DNA of 64,000 nucleotides from Verrucomicrobiaceae bacterium UBA1938. Lineage in GTDB: Bacteria; Verrucomicrobiota; Verrucomicrobiia; Verrucomicrobiales; Verrucomicrobiaceae. The position numbers and the translations under genes are program-made. Where the stretch lies: NCBI GenBank assembly GCA_002336895.1, contig DDFC01000011.1:111481-175480 (forward strand), in the 5' to 3' direction. The notes under the pieces are model-generated. The model was not told the DNA's origin and searched no databases. It saw only the letters and a program-made list of their open reading frames with translations. Below are positions 7,985 to 17,528 of the stretch, one piece after another (within the stretch, counting starts at the first letter, position 1; each line of letters opens with the position of its first letter).

Positions 7985-10960
7985 ATGAAGATCCCACGCA
8001 GGACTGCAGCAGCCAGGCGCCAGACAGCCGCCTCTGCTTCTACGTCTTCGCATGAGGCAGTCGCCCCGCCTCTGGCAGACATCTATCACCATGCAGATGC
8101 CGCCCTCTTCAGTCTCGCCATCGCGCCACGCCGGCTCTTTCGCCTGGAGAGTGCCAGCCACCGGCTTCTTGACCTCGCCGGTCTTGGCAAAAAGTCTGTG
8201 CTCGGAAAGACGCTGGCAGAGCTGCTGCCGCAGCCAGTTTTAGCCCGTGTGCTGAAACACTGCCGCAAAGCCATCCGCACACGCAGCACCGTGCGCTGGG
8301 AGGAGTCCTGCCCCCTCAAGTCCGGCACCCGCCACGGCCAGATCTCACTCACCCCTGTTCAAGATTCCTCCGGCCGCATCACCCATCTATCCGGCTGCAT
8401 CCACGACACCACCGATCATCGCAAGGCCGAGCAGGCCCTGCTGCAGACCGAAGAGCGCTACCGCCGCATCGTGGAAACCGCACTCGAAGGCGTCTGGACC
8501 ATCGACGCACGTTCCCTCACCGACTACGTCAATCCCAAGATGGCCCAGATGATGGGCTACAAGGCCGCCGAAATGATCGGCCGCCCCATCAGCGACTTTC
8601 TCGATGATGAAGGCAAGGCGCTGCTCACCGCGCACATCAAGAACCGCAAAAACGGCATCTCCGACCACTTCGAGTTCAAATACATGCGCAAGGACGGCTC
8701 AGCGCTCTGGGCCTTCGTCTCCACCAATCCCATCTACAACTGCGAAGGCGAATACATCGGCGCCATGGCGCTGCTCACCGACATCTCCTCTCGCCGCGCC
8801 GCAGAGGCCGCCATGCAGGAGAGCGACTCCCAGTTCCGCGCCATCTTTGAGCAGGCAGCCGTGGGCGTGGCCCTGGTGGACAGCAGCAGCGGCCGCTTTC
8901 TCAGCGTCAATCAGCGCGCCTGCGAGATCTCGCGCCTCACACGCAGCCAGCTCCTCTCCAGCAGCTTCAAGGCCGTCATGCATCCTGATGACTTCCGCAA
9001 GCTGCAGGAAATGATGAACCAGCTCAGGTCAGGGCGCATCACCACCTGCACCATCGAAAAGCGCTGCCTGCATGCCGACGGCACCACCACGTGGGTCAGC
9101 CTCACCATTTCTCCGATGTGGAAGAGCGGCGAGCCACCCTCCCGCTGCGTGGCCATCATGCAGGACATCACTGCGCGCAAGCAGGCTGAAAGCTCCCTCG
9201 CACGCACCACCGAGCTGCTGGAGCGCACCGGAGAGATGGCCCGCATCGGCGGCTGGGAGCTGGATGTGGCCACGCGCAGGCTCTTCTGGTCCTTGGAAAC
9301 CTGCCGGCTTTTTGAGATCGGCTCCACCCAGGCCCCCAGCGTGGAAAAAGCCATTGATTTTTACACTCCTGAGGCACGGCCCGTCATCCGGGATGCCGTC
9401 CAGAAAGCCATCGATCACGGCACCTCCTACGATCTGGAGCTGCCTGTCGTGACCGCCAAAGGCCGCCACTTCTGGGCGCGCTCGCAGGGCACCGCAGTGC
9501 GTAAAAACGGCCGCACCGTGCAGCTCATCGGCACCTTTCAGGACATCACCCCGCACCGGCAGGCGGAGCAGGCCCTCGTCGAGAGCGAGGTGCGCTTCCG
9601 CACCATTTTCGAGCAGGCCGTCGTCGGCGTGGGCCTCATGGATCTGGCCACCGGTCGCTTCATCGATGTCAATCTCCGCTACGCCACCATCGTGGGCCGC
9701 AGCCGCAGGGAGATGTTGCGGCTTTCCGCAGAAGAGCTCACTCATGCCGAAGACCGGCCCCGGCACCGCCGCATGTACAAGCAGCTCAAGTCCGGGGCCA
9801 TCTCCGAGTTTCATCTGGAGCAGCGCTGCCTGCGCCCGGACGGCTCCGAAGTCTGGGTCAATCTCAACGCCTCACTCCTCAGCCCCCTCACCGGGCGCGC
9901 CGACCAGATGCTCGTCATGGTTGAGGACATCACCAGCCGCAGGCTCGCCGAGGAAAACTTCCGCCGTGAGCAGGGCTTCAATGAGATCCTCGCCAGCCAC
10001 ACCTCCGCCATCATCATCCTCATGGACCGCCGCGGCCACATCATGCACGTCAATGACGCCGCGCTGCAGCTCACCGGCTTCAGCCGCAGGGAGATCGTCG
10101 GCAGGCCTCCGCCATGGGACTCCCACTTCATGGAGAAGGCGGAAAAAGACCGCGCCAAAAAGCGCTTCAAGGAAATGCTGGCCGGGAAAAACGTGGAATC
10201 CCGCGAGGTCTCCCTCATCAGCAAAGATGGCAGGCGCCACATCGTGGCCCTCTCCAGCATCGTCACCAAGGCGCCCGACGGCGGCGTGGACCGCATCATC
10301 ATCACCGGCACAGACCTCACCGAGCGCAACCGCCTCCAGAAGGAGATCCTCAAAATCTCCGAGCAGGAGCAGGCGCGCATCGGGCACAATCTGCACGATG
10401 GCGTGGGCCAGACCATGACCGGCATCTCCAGCCTCATCGAGGCCCTTGCCGGAGAGCTCAGCGGCAGCCAGCGGGAGAGCGCCGCGCGCATCCACCATCT
10501 CATGCAGCAGGCCATCCAGGAGGTGCGCCACATGTCCCACAGCCTCTCCCCCGCCTCCGTGAAAAATCGCGGCCTCGGCGGCGCGCTGCATCTGCTGGCG
10601 GAGACCATCCGCACCAATCACCGCACCTCATGCACCTGCGAGGTGAACCCCGACATCAAGATCGAGGACCCTGAAAAAGAAACACACATCTACCGCATCG
10701 CGCAGGAGGCCGCCAACAACGCCCTGCGCCACGGCCGCCCCACCAGCATCCGCATCTCCCTTCAGAAACAGGGGGAGGAAAACGCCGTGCTCAAGATCGA
10801 GGACAACGGCCGCGGCCTCAGCAGGCGCGCCACTGCACATCCCGGCATTGGCATGCGCGTCATGGACTATCGTGCCAACCTCATCGACGGCAGCCTCACC
10901 GTCAAAAAACGCACCGGCGGCGGCGTCAGCGTGATCTGCAGGTTTCCGCATGAGGCTTGA
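7985..10960 (+). CDS. Cytoplasmic multi-PAS sensor histidine kinase (NarL/HisKA_3 type)
   Basis: 991 aa with no membrane segment. Five or six PAS domains run in tandem: a weak one (~30-150), then clear ones starting near residues 156 (YRRIVETALEGVW), 282 (FRAIFEQAAVGVALVD), 408 (RIGGWELDVATRR), 535 (FRTIFEQAVVGVGLMD) and 665. A HisKA_3 dimerisation domain follows with IGHNLHDGVGQ, phospho-acceptor His804. The HATPase has EAANNALRHG (~907), DNGRGL (~940) and GIGMRVMDYRA. I chose the ATG at 7985 because the upstream frame is antisense-like. No response regulator is adjacent; the prophage attL begins 60 nt downstream and may have separated it from a partner. Confidence 0.88.
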   Translation: MKIPRRTAAARRQTAASASTSSHEAVAPPLADIYHHADAALFSLAIAPRRLFRLESASHRLLDLAGLGKKSVLGKTLAELLPQPVLARVLKHCRKAIRTRSTVRWEESCPLKSGTRHGQISLTPVQDSSGRITHLSGCIHDTTDHRKAEQALLQTEERYRRIVETALEGVWTIDARSLTDYVNPKMAQMMGYKAAEMIGRPISDFLDDEGKALLTAHIKNRKNGISDHFEFKYMRKDGSALWAFVSTNPIYNCEGEYIGAMALLTDISSRRAAEAAMQESDSQFRAIFEQAAVGVALVDSSSGRFLSVNQRACEISRLTRSQLLSSSFKAVMHPDDFRKLQEMMNQLRSGRITTCTIEKRCLHADGTTTWVSLTISPMWKSGEPPSRCVAIMQDITARKQAESSLARTTELLERTGEMARIGGWELDVATRRLFWSLETCRLFEIGSTQAPSVEKAIDFYTPEARPVIRDAVQKAIDHGTSYDLELPVVTAKGRHFWARSQGTAVRKNGRTVQLIGTFQDITPHRQAEQALVESEVRFRTIFEQAVVGVGLMDLATGRFIDVNLRYATIVGRSRREMLRLSAEELTHAEDRPRHRRMYKQLKSGAISEFHLEQRCLRPDGSEVWVNLNASLLSPLTGRADQMLVMVEDITSRRLAEENFRREQGFNEILASHTSAIIILMDRRGHIMHVNDAALQLTGFSRREIVGRPPPWDSHFMEKAEKDRAKKRFKEMLAGKNVESREVSLISKDGRRHIVALSSIVTKAPDGGVDRIIITGTDLTERNRLQKEILKISEQEQARIGHNLHDGVGQTMTGISSLIEALAGELSGSQRESAARIHHLMQQAIQEVRHMSHSLSPASVKNRGLGGALHLLAETIRTNHRTSCTCEVNPDIKIEDPEKETHIYRIAQEAANNALRHGRPTSIRISLQKQGEENAVLKIEDNGRGLSRRATAHPGIGMRVMDYRANLIDGSLTVKKRTGGGVSVICRFPHEA

Positions 10961-11020
10961 GAGCCTGGGAGAAAACGCACACGCAAGCGGCTTTTGCCAC
11001 CTGCACCTCTGATAAAAAAC

Positions 11021-11071
11021 AGAGGTGGCTCGGGACGGAATCGAACCGCCGACACGGGGATTTTCAATCCC
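11021..11071. repeat. attL: 51-bp copy of the tRNA-Phe 3' end
   Basis: Identical to 51283-51333. Positions 11026-11071 are the last 46 nt of tRNA-Phe (anticodon 3' strand, T-arm, acceptor strand and discriminator) without the 5' half. Host sequence just outside forms the hairpin CACCTCTG/CAGAGGTG (11004-11011, 11020-11027), most likely the original tRNA-Phe terminator now separated from its gene. Confidence 0.95.
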
Positions 11072-11152
11072 AAAATTAGACTGCACCACCCCCTGGAAAA
11101 TCAAGGCCTACAGCCCAAAAATAACCACAGGCATACAATCCAGCACACATTT

Positions 11153-14100
11153 TCAATCACCTCCAAACCCCAGCACTTTCCGCATCGCCAACCGCCGCTG
11201 AGCCACCACTTTGGCATTCAGCCGGTCCTGCAGTTGATCCCGTGTTGCCTCCGGTAGGCTCTCTTTGATCGCTTGCACTTCCCGCACAGCCTGACGAATA
11301 CCCGGCCCTGCGGTTTCCACGAGCTTGTATCGCTCTTCAGGTGTCAGCACTCCAGCGGCAGCACGCCCTAACTTGCTCTCTCTGGCGTTCCTCCACTCGC
11401 CCGCCTTGGTCATCTGCTTCTCCATCGCGCCGAGATAGGTTCCGACGTCGATCTGGTTGTCCAAACCCGGCAGCCAGAGCTTTTGCCTTGCCAGCCACAG
11501 GGTCTGCTCATCCTCTCCCTGTCCCGTGGCCAGACGCTTCATGATTGGCAGACGCTGCAGTGCGTCGAGCTTCACCGGCTCGCCGAAAATGTTCAGTGCA
11601 GGTTTGCCCACCAGTTCACGGATCACAGGCACGTCTTTCAGTAGTGCCGCTGTCATCGTGGCATCATCGATTTTGTCCCCATGAAAGAGCTCGCTCACAT
11701 CTCTCAGCAATCCTTGCGCCGGAATGAACCCGCTCGCTGTGCGAGTGAGTACCTGTGCAGCGCTGCGCTGTCCTTCCAAAAGGTTGAACAGGTCATTGAT
11801 GCTGCTCAGCACCCCCGTCTTCAGCAGCGCCTGCGGAGAGGTCCCCAGCGCGTAGGCCGCCGCTCCCAGCGCGTGCTCTTCCTTGCCCTTCGGATTGTAT
11901 CGCAGGTAGTCCATCGCATTGCCGGCTACGGCAAACACGAGCGACAGCGGCGTCTCAGCATAGGACACGTAGCTGTCCCCGATCTTGATCGTGAAAGGGC
12001 GCCAGCCCTTGGGCATCTGATCGCGGCGCGCTTTCGTGCCTGGACCCATGCCATAGATCATGAAAGGGACTTCGTCATCATCCCGATCGCGCAAGGCCAG
12101 TGCCCAGCCCCAGCACAGGCCTGCGCCTAATGTGCCGAGCATGCCGGAGGCGATGCGCTGGCGTGCCTCCCAGGCGTCGAAGTCCACTTGGCTGCGGTCC
12201 AGCCCATGCCTGGTAAAGCGCCCCAGAGTTCCGCGCACAATGCCCACTGGCGTATAGTCCAGCGCCGTGCTCGTAACATTGGCTACGATGTTCACAAAGG
12301 GAATGAAGGGCGTCAGCACCCGAATCGGCCCCCACGGGCTAGGGATCGAGAGCCGCTTGTGTGCATCGTTGATCAATCCGGCCACGGCGCCCATTGTTCC
12401 CTCGGGTGCCTGCGTGAAAGTGGTCAGGTCACCAAACCTCGATGCCTTGGCAGTCAGATCCACCGGCCGCGCAGCCTCCATGATCTCCCACGTCCTGCGG
12501 TCCAGATCCCGGCTGCTCCACACTCGTTTCGAGGCCCCCAGCTCCGCCCGGGCTTGAGCCTCGGCATTCTGTGCCCGCGTCATGCCGTTCCCCAGCTGCT
12601 CGGCGAGGTAGTCGGCAAACTCGCCACCATTCGCTTTTGTTTGGGTGCTTGCATAGCGTGCCGCTTCCAGCCAGGCACGTCCTTCCTTGGCCGTGTGATA
12701 AAAGAACCCGTCGCCAGCCCCCAGTGCACGAAACACAAACCGGCCCAGAGCGATGCCGTTTTTAAACCTCTCCCCCCACGTCTGCGGGCTGTCGCTGTGA
12801 ATCAGCTCCAGTGTCTGGCCGCTGCCGAAATGCAGGTCACCTTTGTATGGGACAATGCCGGTCTTCAGCGTGTTCACAGCTTCAGCCTTCCCGCGCCTCG
12901 CTCCCTCATACATCCCCCGGATAAAATGCCACGTCTCACGTGGATTATGCGTTGCTCCCACGGTCAAAGTTTTCAGCACCAGCTGCACCGCATTGCCAAA
13001 GACGTTCACTCCCTGCGTCGTCAAACCGCTCAGCACATTCGCATACCAGAAGGCCGTCAAGATGTCGAGGGCTGGAATCCCTTTCCACATCGCCAGCTCG
13101 CTCATCAATTTTGTAGTGGCCTCCTGTTTCATGAAGCCCTCAGGTGCGGCTTTCTGCGCTTCGATCAGAGCCTTGACCCGCTTCCGCGTTTCATCGTCCA
13201 TCTGTGGCAGGTCGAACGCCTCGGCAAAGGCCTTGAGAAATTGCGGCCGGTCCAGTGTTCCGAGTTCGTGCGCATCGAAGAGTTTGCTCAAAAACTTCGG
13301 CATGCGGCTCTTGGCTTTGCCCGGCAGCTTTGGCTCCAGCTGCTTCATCAGGCGGTCTATTGCCCTCTCCCTGGCCAGCACTGCTAGCGCCTCACGCTCT
13401 TTGTCCAGCAGGCGTTGCAGCTCGGTCGCGTCTGCATCGCTTGCCCCCAGTTCCATCGCCTTTGCTTTCAGGTCTGGGAGTGCATCAGGCTTGGCCTTGA
13501 TGTAGTCCCGGATGATCTGGCTAAGCGCGCCCGTTCGCGCCGGTTTGTCCGGCAGTCCACCTCCGCTGTGACGCACCGTCATGCGGTCGATGTGGCCTTG
13601 AAGCTGCTGCTGGAAGGCATCCAGTTCGCGCTGCTTCACATTGGCATCAGATAGCGCTGCCTTGGCGGCGCGCTCCAGATCTAGCAGCCGCTGTAGTTCC
13701 ACGGCTTGAGATGGCTCCAGGCCAAGATGACGGGCTTTCCCGTTGAAATCGGGAAGCTGGTCAGGCTTGGCCCCCAGATAATCGCGGATGAGCTGGCTAA
13801 GCGCGCCGGAACGGCTCGGTTTGCCAGGCAGTCCGCCGCCACTATGTCTCACGGTCAGGCGGTCGATCTGCTCCCAGGCCTGCCGGGACAGTTCGTCCGC
13901 CTGGCGTTTCAGAGCCCTCGCGCCAGCGGCGGCGGCAGCATCGTCCAGTAGCGAGTGGAGACGGGCGGCCGTGTCCGGCTCGATGCCCAGAGCTTGAAGC
14001 GAAGCTTGAAGCGCCGGGCCGTCGATCCGGCCGGCCGTGTAGTCGGCTGCGAGCTTCTGGACCTGGCTCTTCGTGGCTTGCCCGGCTGGTTGCGGAGATG

Positions 14101-17100
14101 GGTGGGCAGCTTGCTGCCGTTCCATCTGTGCAATGAGACGGGTGGCGAGCGCTTGGGGATCGACGCGCCCTGGTTTCTTCTGGCTTGGTGGGCGCGGCTT
14201 GCCCGCTTCCGCCGCTTTGCGCTGCTGGCGTGCCTCTGCCTTGGCAAGATCAGCCTGGGCACGCTGGCGGCGTTTCTCGGCCTTCTGGGCGCGTTTTTGG
14301 GCCTGGGCAGTGTCTGCTGGAGTCGTAGCCTGCGTAGCCTCCAGCTGCGCTGCTGAGGCCTCCTGTGCGGCCTGGGCGAGCTGCTGGCGGAGTTCGGCGA
14401 CTTGTCGCTGCAGCTCCGCGAGCTGGTCGGCGGCGGTTTCCCCCAGCGCCTCGGCGGCCACGTCATCTCTCTCTTCCGCCGCCGTGGCACTCACTTCATC
14501 GGCGAGCTTCGCCGGATCTTGTCCGGTCTGCATGGACATCTGTTTCTCACGCGCGGCATGCACCTGGCGTTCAAACGAGCGCAGCACACCCTCGGAGCTC
14601 ATCCGGGTCCACATCCCAAACACACGCACCGCCTGCCCCAGCTTGGTCCCCTTCTGTTCGATCCACTCCGCCGTCTCGTGCAGCAGGTCATCGAGGTAGG
14701 CCGTATCCCCTCCCCCTGCCTGTTCAGTTTGGCGGATCGTTTCGTCCAGGTGCAAGATGAGCTGCAGTCCGATGGCCACACGGTCAGAGTCCGACAGCCC
14801 GCTCTCCGGATCAGTCATCACGGCATAGGCCGCCTCCGGCCCCTCCCGGTCGATGAAATCATTTGCCCGCTGCTGCCATTCGGCCTCAGACTCCACGCGG
14901 TAATTGCCGCCCACACTCTGGCGCCAACTCTGTCTCAGCCGATCATCGGTCTTCAGCCTTTGGCCAAAGGTCGTCTTTTCCCACTCGTTTACTGAGCTTG
15001 CGCCGGGGCCGCCGTCACCGGCTTGTCCTGGGGCTTCATGGGTGTCGGCGGCTTGCTCAGCCCCTCCATCACCAGCTTGCCTATCTCGGCCCCAAACTCC
15101 GCCGCGGATCGCTTCTTGCCGCTCTTGGGTCCAGAAACCGGTTTGCCTGCGTTCGTCGAGTTCATGATCAATCTGAATATGCACCCGCTCCCGGGCATCG
15201 TCAAGCGAGCCATAGCCCCGCGCTCCCAGCCCTTCCGGTGTCAGCGTCTTCAGCACATCGCCGCTGTTGTCGATCAGATGCACGTCCACATTCGGATTGT
15301 TCGCATAATCCTTGGCCAGCTTCAGCACGGTTTGCTGTGCTCGGTAGTGCAAGTCCGCCATCTTCTCCGCGTTCGTCTCCCGCCCCGTTCTCTCGTAGCG
15401 GTCCATCATGAACCTCGCCGCCTTCTCAATCGGCGTGTGGATGTAGCTGATCGTCACCGTGCCCCCCTTGGCCAGCACCCGGTCAATCGTCGCCTTGGCA
15501 TTGGCATGCGTCGCCATCGGCGCATCAATCACCACATCCGCCTTGCTCGCGATTTCTGGCGACTGCTCCAGTGCATGGCTCTTTCCGCTCGCAGGTCCTC
15601 CCGCGATAAATGCCACCTCGCCCCCCTCCGGCATCGCATCGATCGCTCTCCGTGTAGCCTCGCGTGAGAGCGCCGCCACCAGCGGGTCAGTGGCCTGCGT
15701 GAAGTCCGTGCCTTCATGCTCCGGACTGCGCAGCATGTCCCGCATCTGGTCGGCGTCGATCACATTGCCATGCTTGGCCTGGTAGTCTTCCAAAAATGTC
15801 TCAGTGTCAGGTGCCTTCGCCTTCAGAATCGCCTGACTCTTCCGCTGCAGATCCCCTGGCAGGCTGGCAATCCCGCGCTGCAGATCCTCCGTTACATTTT
15901 GCGGCCCCGCCTTCTGCATGGGTTCAATGCCCGGGCCAGCACCCCCGGCACTTGCAGCATTCTCTCCACCCAAGGGTGCAGCTTCAGTTGCTCCTCCAGG
16001 CTGCGTACTCTCCGCAGCCGGGCCATTTGCTTCATTCGGTGATGCATTGCCATTGCTTGAAAACCTCCTCATTGCATACCCCGCCCCCGCTCCGGCGGCA
16101 GACATCGCGCCTTGCCCCACCGCCCCCAGCGCCCCGGCTTCCAGCACCTGGCCGCCGCTGGCATTCGGGTCTTGCAGGTACTCCGTGCCTGCCTCTTGCA
16201 CGCCTTCCTTCAGCATGCCTGTCCTGGCCGCTTTCCACGCGTTCTCACCGCCTCTCGCAGCTCGCAGCGCCTTGGCTCCTCGTAGCACGGGCAGCGCTGC
16301 GGTGAGCAAATCTATCGGACTCTGCTGCATGTCCATGCTTCGCTGCACCATCTCCTTGCCCAGACCTTCGTCGGCTTTGGCGATGGCTTGTGCATCGTTG
16401 CTCTGCTCGGCCACCCACCGCTTCACTCGGCTGCTGTGTTGCGTGTCCGTCTCTGACACCCTAGCCTTGAAGGCCTCCCAGCTCGCCGGATCTCGCGTGG
16501 CCACGTAGTCTGCCAGCATCTCACGCGGACCGGCACCGCCCGTGTCGCTGTGTGCCATCCACGGATTGCGATCGCTCTCCAGCCAGGCGCGCACCTTCTG
16601 CGGGTCCGGCTTGCCCATGTGGTCGGCTTCCACCGCCTTCTTCGCCATGCCGTGCGTCAGCGCATCGATCCACTTCTGCGTCTCGGCATCTGGTTTCCCT
16701 TGCCCGTCATAGTCACCGGCAAGCCAGCGCTCCAGCCCTTGCGGGTAGGATCCTTTATCCAGATCACCCTTCAGTGCCTCCAAGGCTCTGTCACGGTAGG
16801 ACTGCTTGCTCTCCCCAGGCCAGAGATTCGCGCCCAGCACTTCACCATGCGCCAGCTGTTTCAGTCTCTGCCCTGCACCGTCCCACAGGTCCGCCACACC
16901 ACGCCCCAGCCGCGTTCCGCTGCCGCTGTCGGTGATGCCCAGCGCATCCTCCGCCGCGATCACCCCCGCCGCTGGAGCTGCGGGCGCGGACTTCACGATC
17001 TCCTCGACGGCACGGCCTGCAAAATTGAGGCCACGTTTCACCATCCCGCCCTTGCTCGCATCCCACAGCGTTCCCAGCAGCTTCGCCTGGGTGGCAGGCG

Positions 17101-17524
17101 GTACATTCTGTTCACCCATCCTCGTCGCGATGCTGCGGATAAATTCGGGCCGCTTCTTCTCATCCTCCCATTGGGGCTGGCTAATGACGTGCTTCACGTC
17201 CGTTTCCAGCTGCTTGTCATTGTAATGATCTTGCCCCTGTGGCTGCGCATAGCGCGCCGCCTGCTCTTCGTGCAGCTGCTCTGCATAGCTGGTCGCATCC
17301 TCCGGTGTTTTAAAGATGCCCAGATGCCTCCCGCTGTCTTGGTATTGCCGGATCGCTTCGTCATCAGACATCAGCTTTCCTTCATCGCTCACGGTGGGAA
17401 TCAGCACCTCCCCCTCGTGTGTCCCGATGGACATCGAGCGCACCGTGCTGATGCTGCCGTCCTCATTCTGCACCACGGGGCGGTTGTTGAGGTCAATGTT
17501 TCCAGGCTGGATTGGATCTGCCAT
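11153..17524 (-). CDS. Giant phage polyvalent/internal virion protein with zeta-toxin-like kinase domain
   Basis: 2123 aa, last gene of the late operon. Residues ~13-92 form a module common at the N-terminus of podovirus internal proteins (NLNNRPVVQNEDGSIS, then DEAIRQYQDSGRHLG). At ~610-790 there is a P-loop kinase resembling zeta toxin, with Walker A GGPASGKS near residue 641 and an arginine-rich MMDRYERTGRET segment. Then come coiled coil (~1028-1105) and two tandem copies of a TVRHSGGGLP repeat (~1215-1380). The C-terminal third has NVLSGLTTQGVNVFGN and a hydrophobic GMLGTLGAGLCWGWALAL stretch. Probably packaged and ejected with DNA; kinase activity is unproven. Size and mosaic layout match polyvalent proteins. 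Confidence 0.75.
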   Translation of the reverse strand: MADPIQPGNIDLNNRPVVQNEDGSISTVRSMSIGTHEGEVLIPTVSDEGKLMSDDEAIRQYQDSGRHLGIFKTPEDATSYAEQLHEEQAARYAQPQGQDHYNDKQLETDVKHVISQPQWEDEKKRPEFIRSIATRMGEQNVPPATQAKLLGTLWDASKGGMVKRGLNFAGRAVEEIVKSAPAAPAAGVIAAEDALGITDSGSGTRLGRGVADLWDGAGQRLKQLAHGEVLGANLWPGESKQSYRDRALEALKGDLDKGSYPQGLERWLAGDYDGQGKPDAETQKWIDALTHGMAKKAVEADHMGKPDPQKVRAWLESDRNPWMAHSDTGGAGPREMLADYVATRDPASWEAFKARVSETDTQHSSRVKRWVAEQSNDAQAIAKADEGLGKEMVQRSMDMQQSPIDLLTAALPVLRGAKALRAARGGENAWKAARTGMLKEGVQEAGTEYLQDPNASGGQVLEAGALGAVGQGAMSAAGAGAGYAMRRFSSNGNASPNEANGPAAESTQPGGATEAAPLGGENAASAGGAGPGIEPMQKAGPQNVTEDLQRGIASLPGDLQRKSQAILKAKAPDTETFLEDYQAKHGNVIDADQMRDMLRSPEHEGTDFTQATDPLVAALSREATRRAIDAMPEGGEVAFIAGGPASGKSHALEQSPEIASKADVVIDAPMATHANAKATIDRVLAKGGTVTISYIHTPIEKAARFMMDRYERTGRETNAEKMADLHYRAQQTVLKLAKDYANNPNVDVHLIDNSGDVLKTLTPEGLGARGYGSLDDARERVHIQIDHELDERRQTGFWTQERQEAIRGGVWGRDRQAGDGGAEQAADTHEAPGQAGDGGPGASSVNEWEKTTFGQRLKTDDRLRQSWRQSVGGNYRVESEAEWQQRANDFIDREGPEAAYAVMTDPESGLSDSDRVAIGLQLILHLDETIRQTEQAGGGDTAYLDDLLHETAEWIEQKGTKLGQAVRVFGMWTRMSSEGVLRSFERQVHAAREKQMSMQTGQDPAKLADEVSATAAEERDDVAAEALGETAADQLAELQRQVAELRQQLAQAAQEASAAQLEATQATTPADTAQAQKRAQKAEKRRQRAQADLAKAEARQQRKAAEAGKPRPPSQKKPGRVDPQALATRLIAQMERQQAAHPSPQPAGQATKSQVQKLAADYTAGRIDGPALQASLQALGIEPDTAARLHSLLDDAAAAAGARALKRQADELSRQAWEQIDRLTVRHSGGGLPGKPSRSGALSQLIRDYLGAKPDQLPDFNGKARHLGLEPSQAVELQRLLDLERAAKAALSDANVKQRELDAFQQQLQGHIDRMTVRHSGGGLPDKPARTGALSQIIRDYIKAKPDALPDLKAKAMELGASDADATELQRLLDKEREALAVLARERAIDRLMKQLEPKLPGKAKSRMPKFLSKLFDAHELGTLDRPQFLKAFAEAFDLPQMDDETRKRVKALIEAQKAAPEGFMKQEATTKLMSELAMWKGIPALDILTAFWYANVLSGLTTQGVNVFGNAVQLVLKTLTVGATHNPRETWHFIRGMYEGARRGKAEAVNTLKTGIVPYKGDLHFGSGQTLELIHSDSPQTWGERFKNGIALGRFVFRALGAGDGFFYHTAKEGRAWLEAARYASTQTKANGGEFADYLAEQLGNGMTRAQNAEAQARAELGASKRVWSSRDLDRRTWEIMEAARPVDLTAKASRFGDLTTFTQAPEGTMGAVAGLINDAHKRLSIPSPWGPIRVLTPFIPFVNIVANVTSTALDYTPVGIVRGTLGRFTRHGLDRSQVDFDAWEARQRIASGMLGTLGAGLCWGWALALRDRDDDEVPFMIYGMGPGTKARRDQMPKGWRPFTIKIGDSYVSYAETPLSLVFAVAGNAMDYLRYNPKGKEEHALGAAAYALGTSPQALLKTGVLSSINDLFNLLEGQRSAAQVLTRTASGFIPAQGLLRDVSELFHGDKIDDATMTAALLKDVPVIRELVGKPALNIFGEPVKLDALQRLPIMKRLATGQGEDEQTLWLARQKLWLPGLDNQIDVGTYLGAMEKQMTKAGEWRNARESKLGRAAAGVLTPEERYKLVETAGPGIRQAVREVQAIKESLPEATRDQLQDRLNAKVVAQRRLAMRKVLGFGGD

Positions 17525-17528
17525 GGTC

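Noticed and set aside
12188..13387. 399-aa plus-strand frame opposite the giant protein
   Set aside because: Antisense to a continuous 2123-codon gene; no start signal or domain.
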